A DNA stretch of 5,860 nt from Rubrivivax sp. (lineage in GTDB: Bacteria; Pseudomonadota; Gammaproteobacteria; Burkholderiales; Burkholderiaceae_C), in contig JAUYAJ010000013.1 in assembly GCA_030693565.1 (NCBI GenBank), positions 1-5,860 of the forward strand. The letters are read 5' to 3'. The notes under the pieces were generated by a model that searched no databases, was not told the origin of the DNA, and saw nothing but the letters and a program-made list of their open reading frames with translations. A program made the translations under genes and the position numbers. Position 1 is the stretch's first letter, and every line of letters starts with the position of its first letter. This document shows, piece by piece, positions 1-4,863 of this stretch.

Positions 1-336
1 GTGCAGGCGTTTGCCGGCGTCGCCCACGAGCTGGGTCAGCCGGGCCTCGATGTTCAGGTGCACGTCTTCGAGCTCGAGCTTCCACTCGAAGCTGCCGGCT
101 TCGATCTCGGCGCTGATCTGCGCCATGCCGCGCTGGATGGCGGCGAGGTCGTCGGCGCCGATGATGGCTTGCGCGGCCAGCATCTCGGCATGCGCCAGGC
201 TGCCGTCGATGTCGGCGCGCCACAGGCGCTGGTCGAAGCCGACGCTGGCGGTGTAGCGCTGCACCAGCGCGCTCATCGGTTCGCTGAACAGGGCCGACCA
301 GGCCTGGGACTTGTTGTCGAGTGGGTTGGCGGACAT
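1..336 (-). CDS. argH: Argininosuccinate lyase, N-terminal part (runs off left edge)
   Basis: Reading the minus strand from the ATG at 336-334 gives 112 open codons down to base 1. The protein begins MSANPLDNKSQAWSALFSEP and ends in EDVHLNIEARLTQLVGDAGK followed by RLH. That last block is the highly conserved argininosuccinate lyase segment that normally leads straight into the TGRSRNDQ motif, which would fall just outside the window. The family is usually about 460-470 residues, so only the first quarter is present. Known role: a cytoplasmic fumarase/aspartase-superfamily enzyme that splits argininosuccinate into arginine and fumarate, the last step of arginine synthesis. The catalytic residues lie further downstream and cannot be checked. 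No convincing Shine-Dalgarno sequence precedes the start. The gene is divergent from the histidine kinase gene, with 69 bp between the two start codons, an arrangement also known from Pseudomonas argH-algZ. Confidence 0.95.
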   Translation of the reverse strand, partial: MSANPLDNKSQAWSALFSEPMSALVQRYTASVGFDQRLWRADIDGSLAHAEMLAAQAIIGADDLAAIQRGMAQISAEIEAGSFEWKLELEDVHLNIEARLTQLVGDAGKRLH

Positions 337-343
337 GGCGTGC

Positions 344-358
344 TGCGTTGCGTTGCGT
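344..358. repeat. Three tandem copies of the pentamer TGCGT
   Basis: TGCGT occurs three times back to back at 344-348, 349-353 and 354-358, with no mismatch. The array lies in the argH/algZ spacer, 7 bp upstream of the argH start codon (minus-strand reading ACGCA three times), so it would fall in the argH leader. Its function is unknown. It could be chance in GC-rich DNA, a slipped-strand repeat, or part of a regulator binding site. Confidence 0.6.
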
Positions 359-377
359 GGCGGTGGATCGGGAGTCC

Positions 378-385
378 TTATTATC
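378..385. promoter_or_regulatory. A/T-rich patch, possible -10 element(s) of the argH/algZ divergent promoter region
   Basis: This is the only A/T-rich stretch in the 69-bp divergent spacer. On the plus strand TATTAT (379-384) matches the sigma-70 -10 consensus at five of six bases and would start transcription about 15 nt before the kinase start codon. On the minus strand GATAAT (385-380) also matches five of six and would serve argH. Neither has a good -35 box at 17 bp; a TTGCGT at 353-358 is 20 bp away. The call rests on position and the -10 match alone. Confidence 0.22.
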
Positions 386-405
386 GGCGCCACCCCTTGC
401 CCGCC

Positions 406-1548
406 ATGTCGCCACCGAAACGCCCCCGCCCCGACTTCCCGCCGACTGCCGGCCGGGACGAGAGCCTGTGGCCGCAGACGGCGCAGCCGCCGGGGGCGCC
501 GACGACCAGTTTTGCCGCCACCCGCTTCGACCCGCTGGCCGAGGACCGCGCGCGCAGCCAGGCCCAGACCGCGGCCGCCTTCGACGTCTGCCACCCGGCG
601 CTGGCCTTGCGCGCCGTGCTGGTGGTGCAGGCGGTGCTGGCGGTGGCGGCATTGGTGATGGCCACCAGCCTGGCCGACTGGGGCCCGCGCCAGGCGGCCC
701 ATGCGCTGGCCGGCATCACCGGCACTGGCTTGTGGCTGATCGGCGTGTGCGCGCTCAGGCCTTTGCTGCGCCAGCGCCAGGCGTCGGCGCGCGCGGCGCT
801 GGTGATCGGTCTGGGCGCGTTGACAGCGCTGCTGGGCTGGCTGCCGCTGTGGGCGGTGGAACTGGCCGATGCCGCCGGCGGCTTGCGCGTGGTGGGCGTG
901 CTGTGCAGTGGCGGCGGCCTGGCGGCGCTGATCTGGGCCTGGCTGGAGATGCGGGCGCGCATCTGGCACCCGGTCGATGCCCAGGCCCGGCTGGCCGAGC
1001 TGCAGTCGCGCATCCGTCCGCATTTCCTCTTCAACGCCTTGAACACCGCGCTGGCGCTGGTGCGCGTCGACCCGGCACGCGCCGAAGGTGTGCTCGAAGA
1101 CCTGGCCGAGCTGTTCCGCGTTGCGCTGGCCGAGCCTGGCAGTTCGGTGTCGCTGGCCGACGAAGTCGATCTGGCGCGGCGCTACCTGGCGATCGAACAG
1201 GTGCGCTTCGGGCCGCGGCTGCAGCTCAGCTGGGACATCGACCCGAAAGCCGGCGGCGCCCGCGTGCCGCCGCTGGTGCTGCAACCGCTGGTCGAGAACG
1301 CGGTCCGCCATGGTGTCGAGCCGGCAGTCGGCGGCGGGCGGGTTGCCGTGCAGACGGTGGCGCGGCGCGGCCAGGTCGTGGTGACGATCAGCAACACCGT
1401 GCCCGACGAGCCGCCCAACCCCGGCCACGGCATGGCGCTGGCCAACGTGCGCGAGCGCCTGCGCCTGCTGCACGACGTCGCGGCGCAATGCGAGGTCTGG
1501 CGCGAAGCCGACTCGTTCCACGTCCGCATCGTGCTGCCGCTGACATGA
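406..1548 (+). CDS. algZ: AlgZ/LytS-type sensor histidine kinase (membrane-bound)
   Basis: A 380-residue protein. Residues 1-60 are a Pro/Arg/Ala-rich, probably cytoplasmic N-terminal tail. Four hydrophobic segments follow, at about 65-89, 99-118, 129-151 and 161-181, with no recognisable extracellular sensor domain. The His_kinase domain of the LytS/YehU class begins with RPHFLFNALNT, where H206 is the expected phosphoacceptor. The ATPase part has the N box QPLVENAVRHG (293-303, N298) and a G box GHGMALANVRERL (340-352); the GMAL-N-R-RL form is, as I recall, characteristic of AlgZ/FimS proteins. Expected role: autophosphorylation at the inner membrane and signalling to the LytTR regulator encoded next, which overlaps it by four bases (ATGA). 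In Pseudomonas the homologous pair controls alginate and type IV pili; the stimulus and targets here are unknown. The ATG at 406 has no clear Shine-Dalgarno. The frame stays open upstream, but any earlier start would run over argH, so this ATG is preferred. Confidence 0.88.
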   Translation: MSPPKRPRPDFPPTAGRDESLWPQTAQPPGAPTTSFAATRFDPLAEDRARSQAQTAAAFDVCHPALALRAVLVVQAVLAVAALVMATSLADWGPRQAAHALAGITGTGLWLIGVCALRPLLRQRQASARAALVIGLGALTALLGWLPLWAVELADAAGGLRVVGVLCSGGGLAALIWAWLEMRARIWHPVDAQARLAELQSRIRPHFLFNALNTALALVRVDPARAEGVLEDLAELFRVALAEPGSSVSLADEVDLARRYLAIEQVRFGPRLQLSWDIDPKAGGARVPPLVLQPLVENAVRHGVEPAVGGGRVAVQTVARRGQVVVTISNTVPDEPPNPGHGMALANVRERLRLLHDVAAQCEVWREADSFHVRIVLPLT

Positions 1549-2297
1549 CGCTGCGTGTTCTGCTGGTCGATGACGAAGCCTTGGCGCGGCTGCGCCTGCG
1601 CAGCCTGATCGAGGCGCTGGACGAGCCGGCATCGACCGTGGTCGGCGAAGCCGCCGACGCTGCCGAGGCCACGGCGCTGCTGCAGCAGCACGCGGTCGAT
1701 GCCGTGCTGCTCGACATCCGCATGCCGGGCCGCAGCGGGCTGCAGCTGGCCGACGCGCTGCGCCGCCAGCCCGAGCCGCCGGCGGTGATCTTCGTCAGCG
1801 CGCATGCCGAGCACGCGCTGGCCGCCTTCGAGCTTGAAGCCACCGACTACCTGACCAAACCGGTGCGCCGCGACCGCTTGCAAACCGCCTTGCTGCGCGT
1901 GGTGCAGCGCCGCGCCGCGCCAGCGGAGCTGGCGCCGGTGCTGGTGGTCAGCGACCGCGGCCGCGTGCTGCGCGTGCCGCTGGCTGATGTGCTCTACCTG
2001 CGCGCCGAGCTGAAGTACGTCACCTTGCGCACGGCGGCGCGCAGCTATGTGCTCGACGACGCGCTGGCCGACCTGGAGCAGCGGCTCGGGCCGGGCTTCA
2101 TGCGCATCCACCGCAGCGCCGTGGTGGCTTGCGACGCGGTGCGCGAACTGGCGCGCCGCGCGCCGGCCGACGGCGCGGCCGATGACGCCGCCGACAGCTG
2201 GGCGGTGCGCGTGGCGGCCACCGACGAGTGGCTGCCGGTGTCGCGCCGCCAACTGCTGGCGGTGCGCCAGGCGCTGGCGGTGGGTGGGGCGGGCTGA
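1545..2297 (+). CDS. algR: LytTR-family response regulator, AlgR-like
   Basis: A 250-residue protein. Residues 1-120 form a receiver domain: LLVDDE supplies the acidic pocket (D9, D10), D57 in LLDIRMPG is the expected phosphorylation site, S85 in FVSAHAEHAL and K105 in DYLTKPV complete the active site. Residues from about 132 to 245 form a LytTR DNA-binding domain, recognised by DVLYLRAELKYVTLRT, the FMRIHRSAVV motif (185-194) and the C-terminal LPVSRRQL. An Ala/Asp-rich stretch at about 204-218 looks like a loop insertion. The start overlaps the kinase stop codon (ATGA at 1545-1548), so translational coupling is likely; no strong Shine-Dalgarno of its own is visible. Expected role: cytoplasmic transcription factor phosphorylated by the kinase encoded immediately upstream. 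The target promoters are unknown; the divergent spacer upstream of the kinase is an obvious place for autoregulation, but that is inference. Confidence 0.9.
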   Translation: MTLRVLLVDDEALARLRLRSLIEALDEPASTVVGEAADAAEATALLQQHAVDAVLLDIRMPGRSGLQLADALRRQPEPPAVIFVSAHAEHALAAFELEATDYLTKPVRRDRLQTALLRVVQRRAAPAELAPVLVVSDRGRVLRVPLADVLYLRAELKYVTLRTAARSYVLDDALADLEQRLGPGFMRIHRSAVVACDAVRELARRAPADGAADDAADSWAVRVAATDEWLPVSRRQLLAVRQALAVGGAG

Positions 2298-2311
2298 GAC
2301 GGACTGAGGTG

Positions 2312-2339
2312 CTTGCGCCAGGCCCCGTGGGCCGGCAAG
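2312..2339 (+). terminator. Stem-loop just after the response regulator gene (possible terminator)
   Basis: Two stacked stems begin 14 nt after the stop codon. The outer stem CTTGC (2312-2316) pairs with GCAAG (2335-2339). The inner stem GGCCC (2321-2325) pairs with GGGCC (2329-2333) around a CGT loop. They are joined by an asymmetric internal bulge (2317-2320 against 2334). No T-run follows, so it may be a weak or Rho-assisted terminator, or only a 3'-end stabilising hairpin. Confidence 0.4.
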
Positions 2340-2467
2340 TTAGGGGGCTGTGCCTCTGTCACCCATTGCTCAAGGGCTGCGGGCGGAACACCCCTCTTGC
2401 CCCTGGCTGCCGAACGGCCCAGCATGGCGCCGACGACCAAAGCAGGATCCAGCCCTGGTCGTGACGC

Positions 2468-2484
2468 GGCGCCCGCCGGGCGCC
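2468..2484 (+). promoter_or_regulatory. Perfect GC hairpin in the leader of the S8 protease gene
   Basis: GGCGCCC (2468-2474) pairs perfectly with GGGCGCC (2478-2484) around a three-base GCC loop. It ends 14 nt before the GAGGAG ribosome binding site of the protease gene. No T-run follows, so a simple terminator is unlikely. It could stabilise the 5' end of the mRNA or tune translation; chance formation in GC-rich DNA is also possible. Confidence 0.35.
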
Positions 2485-2498
2485 TGGCCCAACCACCC

Positions 2499-2504
2499 GA
2501 GGAG
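2499..2504 (+). promoter_or_regulatory. Ribosome binding site of the S8 protease gene
   Basis: GAGGAG lies 8 nt upstream of the ATG at 2513 and is the clearest Shine-Dalgarno sequence in the window. It fixes the protease start at this ATG, which is also followed directly by a good signal peptide. The neighbouring genes lack such a strong site. Confidence 0.8.
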
Positions 2505-2512
2505 TAGCGACG

Positions 2513-3871
2513 ATGAACAAGAAGAACTTGATGTCACTGACCCTGCTGGCCGCGCTGTGCGCCGCCATCGGCAGCGCCCAGGCGCAGGACTACGTGCTGC
2601 AGGCGGCCAGCTGGGGCGCTGCCCAGCAGGCTGCCGTCGCCGCCGCTGGCGGCAGCGTGCGCTACGCCGATGCCGAGGGGCTGGCATTGGTGAGCGCGCC
2701 GGGCAAGGACTTCCTCAAGCGCGTGCTGGCCGGCGGCGCAGTGCGCAGTGGCGCGCCCGACCGTGCCGTCAACTTCACGCCGCCGGTGCGTGAACAGGAA
2801 CTGCGCCTCGACGCCGTGCCGGCGACGATCACCGACACCTTCTACGCCACCGTGCAGTGGGCGCCGCAGGCGGTAGGCGCGCCCGCAGCCTGGGCCGCCG
2901 GCTACACCGGCCGCGGCGTGCGGGTGGCAGTGATCGACGGCGGCATCTACGGCGCCCATGTCGACCTGGCGGCCAACATCGACACCGTGGCTGCCCGGTC
3001 CTTCGCCACCGGCACGCCCAACGGCTGCCTGGAACTGTGGCACTGCGACACCGGCACCTTCTGGCACGGCACCCACGTCGCCGGCATCATCGCCGCGCCG
3101 GCCAACGGCATCGGCGTCGTCGGCATCGCCCCCGAAGCCACCATCGTGCCGGTCAAGGCCTTGCACAGCGGCAGCGGCAGTTTCGGCGCTGTCATCGCGG
3201 CCATTTTGTATGCGTCGGGCGACGGCCGCGCCGACATCATCAACATGAGCCTGGGCGCCGAATTCAACCGCGGCGACCGCGAAGCGGCCGAACTGGTGTC
3301 GGCGCTGAACCGCGCCGTCAACACCGCGTCGCGCCGCGGCACGCTGGTGATCTCGGCCGCGGGCAACAGCAGCCTGGACCTCGACCACAGCGGCAACCTG
3401 ATTGCCACGCCAGCGCAAAGCGGCAATGGGCTGGCCATCTCGGCCACCGGCCCGATGCTGTTCGCCGCCGGCGCCACCAACTTCAGCCGCATCGCCAGCT
3501 ACACCAACTACGGCACTTCTGCCATCACGCTGGCCGCGCCGGGCGGCGACTTTGCCTATCCGGGCAACGAGAACTGCACGGTGCCGCTGGGCGCCGGAAC
3601 GCTGACGCGGCCGTGCTGGGTCTTCGACATGGTGTTGTCGACGTCACGTGGCGGCACCGTGGCGGGCGGTTACTCCTGGGCTGCCGGCACCTCGATGGCG
3701 GCGCCAGCAGCGGCTGCGGTAGCCGCGCTGATCAAGCAGAAGAACCCGGGCCTGTCGGTGGGGGCGCTGAAGAACGAGTTGCGCCGCGCCACCGACGACC
3801 AGGGCAAGAACGGCCGTGACCCGTACTACGGCAGCGGCTTCCTGGACGCGGCCAAGGCGGTCGCGCCCTGA
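2513..3871 (+). CDS. Secreted subtilisin-like serine protease (peptidase family S8)
   Basis: A 452-residue protein. Residues 1-24 are a Sec signal peptide: basic MNKK start, hydrophobic core, and AQA before Q25 as the likely signal peptidase I site. Residues of about 25-105 resemble an I9-type propeptide that would chaperone folding and be cut off. The S8 catalytic domain spans about 112-452: Asp in AVIDGGI (D142), His in HGTHVAG (H185), oxyanion-hole Asn in SAAGNSS (N285) and Ser in GTSMAAP (S394), so the full triad is intact. Four Cys remain after signal removal (C172, C178, C355, C368) and could form disulfides. There is no C-terminal anchor or pre-peptidase domain, so the mature enzyme is probably periplasmic or exported, cleaving proteins with unknown specificity. 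The overall look (a Trp-containing stretch before the Asp motif, ATVQWAPQAVGAPAAW) resembles the LanP-like S8 subgroup, but no lantibiotic genes are nearby. It lies 215 bp behind the regulator gene with its own ribosome binding site, so it is probably a separate transcription unit. No close gene-level name can be given. Confidence 0.93.
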   Translation: MNKKNLMSLTLLAALCAAIGSAQAQDYVLQAASWGAAQQAAVAAAGGSVRYADAEGLALVSAPGKDFLKRVLAGGAVRSGAPDRAVNFTPPVREQELRLDAVPATITDTFYATVQWAPQAVGAPAAWAAGYTGRGVRVAVIDGGIYGAHVDLAANIDTVAARSFATGTPNGCLELWHCDTGTFWHGTHVAGIIAAPANGIGVVGIAPEATIVPVKALHSGSGSFGAVIAAILYASGDGRADIINMSLGAEFNRGDREAAELVSALNRAVNTASRRGTLVISAAGNSSLDLDHSGNLIATPAQSGNGLAISATGPMLFAAGATNFSRIASYTNYGTSAITLAAPGGDFAYPGNENCTVPLGAGTLTRPCWVFDMVLSTSRGGTVAGGYSWAAGTSMAAPAAAAVAALIKQKNPGLSVGALKNELRRATDDQGKNGRDPYYGSGFLDAAKAVAP

Positions 3872-3875
3872 CCCG

Positions 3876-3892
3876 CAGACGGGCGGCGTCTG
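3876..3892 (+). terminator. Small stem-loop after the S8 protease gene
   Basis: CAGACG (3876-3881) pairs with CGTCTG (3887-3892) around a five-base GGCGG loop, starting 4 nt after the protease stop codon. No T-run follows. It may act together with the stronger hairpin at 3925-3948 in ending transcription. Confidence 0.35.
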
Positions 3893-3924
3893 ACCTCGTC
3901 GCCCGGTTCACCAGGCTGCGGCGA

Positions 3925-3948
3925 CCCCGGCGGTCCAGGCCGCCGGGG
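3925..3948. terminator. Strong hairpin between convergent genes, possible bidirectional terminator
   Basis: CCCCGGCGG (3925-3933) pairs perfectly over nine bases with CCGCCGGGG (3940-3948) around the six-base loop TCCAGG. It sits between the stop of the protease gene (3871) and the stop of the convergent binding-protein gene (3951). The symmetric stem would form in either transcript. There is no T-run on either side, so termination would be non-canonical; placement and stem strength are the evidence. Confidence 0.5.
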
Positions 3949-3950
3949 AC

Positions 3951-4775
3951 TCACGACCCAGCGTTGGGAAAGAACAGCTGTTCGCCGCCGATCCGGTAGC
4001 TGGCCACGGCCGCCTGGCCGGCTGCCGAGACCAGCCAGTCGGCGAAGGTCTGCGCCAGCGCCAGCTTCACATGTGGGTGGCGCGCCGGGTTGACGACGAT
4101 GACGCCGTACTGGTTGAAGAGCTGCTTTTCGCCTTCGACCAGCACAGCCAGGTCACCGCGGTTCTTGAAGTTGAGCCAGGTGCCGCGGTCGGCCAGCAGG
4201 TAGGCGTTCATCGACGAGGCCATGTTCAGCGCCGGGCCCATGCCGCAACCGCATTCCTTGTAGCCGGCCGGCTTGGCGCTGGCGAGGTCGACGCCGGCGG
4301 CTTTCCAGTGGCGCAGTTCGGCGGCGTGGGTGCCGCTCTTGTCGCCGCGCGAGATGAACCCCGCCGGGCTGGCAGCGAGCTTCTTCAGCGCCGCGGTGAC
4401 GTCGGCGCCGCGCACCGCCGCCGGGTCGGTCTTCGGCCCGATGACGATGAAGTCGTTGTACATGACCGGCCGGCGCTGCAGACCGAAGCCGTCGGCGACA
4501 AACTTCTCCTCGGCCACCGGGTCGTGGACGAAGACCACATCGGTGTCGCCGCGGCGGCCGCTGTCCAGCGCCTGGCCGGTGCCCAGCGCCACCACCCGCA
4601 CGTCGATGCCGGTGGCGCGCTTGAAGATTGGCAGCAGGTGGCCGAACAGGCCCGACTGCTCGGTCGACGTCGTCGAGGCGACGACGATGAAGCGGTCCTG
4701 GGCCTGGGCGCTGGTGAGCCCGGCCGCCATCAGCGTCAGCAGGGTCAGGAAGAACGAAACGGTTCGGCGATGCAT
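3951..4775 (-). CDS. tupA: TupA-like tungstate-type ABC transporter substrate-binding protein
   Basis: A 274-residue protein with a Sec signal peptide (1-25; AQA before Q26), so the mature protein is periplasmic. The anion-binding loop near the mature N-terminus is ASTTSTEQSGL (33-43). It is followed by GTGQAL (65-70), GDTDVVFVHDP (76-86), VMYNDFIVIGP (104-114), SRGDKSGTH (142-150), KECGCGMGPALN (173-184) and NQYGVIVVNP (221-230). This order of motifs is that of TupA/COG2998 tungstate-binding proteins, which pass the oxyanion to a TupB permease and TupC ATPase. Neither partner gene is visible; downstream lies the convergent protease. Odd point: the C175-x-C177 pair, where I recall TupA proteins usually carrying ETGSGMG. 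Ligand specificity (tungstate versus molybdate or another anion) cannot be settled by eye. The ATG at 4775 is preferred because it starts the signal peptide; no clear Shine-Dalgarno precedes it. The gene lies 88 bp after ppc on the same strand. Confidence 0.85.
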   Translation of the reverse strand: MHRRTVSFFLTLLTLMAAGLTSAQAQDRFIVVASTTSTEQSGLFGHLLPIFKRATGIDVRVVALGTGQALDSGRRGDTDVVFVHDPVAEEKFVADGFGLQRRPVMYNDFIVIGPKTDPAAVRGADVTAALKKLAASPAGFISRGDKSGTHAAELRHWKAAGVDLASAKPAGYKECGCGMGPALNMASSMNAYLLADRGTWLNFKNRGDLAVLVEGEKQLFNQYGVIVVNPARHPHVKLALAQTFADWLVSAAGQAAVASYRIGGEQLFFPNAGS

Positions 4776-4826
4776 CAGGTGGGCGGGTGGGTCGATGATG
4801 CGGGCACTGTACCGGGGTTGGTGGCG

Positions 4827-4848
4827 GCGGCCATGTGACGGTGGCCGC
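4827..4848 (-). terminator. Stem-loop after ppc (possible terminator or processing hairpin)
   Basis: GCGGCCA (4827-4833) and TGGCCGC (4842-4848) form a perfect seven-base stem with an eight-base loop. Read on the minus strand it begins 15 nt after the ppc stop codon and lies 51 nt before the start of the binding-protein gene. There is no T-run. It may separate ppc from the downstream gene or only attenuate read-through. Confidence 0.38.
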
Positions 4849-4863
4849 GTAAGGGCTGCCTGC

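Noticed and set aside
1..405. Forward extension of the kinase reading frame to the left edge
   Set aside because: The extra 135 codons are the antisense of argH, whose conserved protein is unmistakable on the minus strand; the open frame reflects high GC content.
1182..2252. Long minus-strand open frame (356 codons) opposite the kinase and regulator
   Set aside because: It lies fully across two well-supported genes, has low-complexity His/Arg/Gln/Ala content and no recognisable motif.
2313..2568. Small open frames in the gap between the regulator and the protease
   Set aside because: No ribosome sites, no conserved motif, and they run into the protease gene in other frames; the gap is better explained by hairpins and a leader.
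2534..3418. Minus-strand open frame (294 codons) opposite the S8 protease
   Set aside because: Antisense shadow of a gene with an intact catalytic triad; composition is typical of GC-rich antisense frames.
2513..3871. A lantibiotic or other modified-peptide cluster around the protease
   Set aside because: No precursor, modification or export gene is present in the window; the protease alone is not enough.
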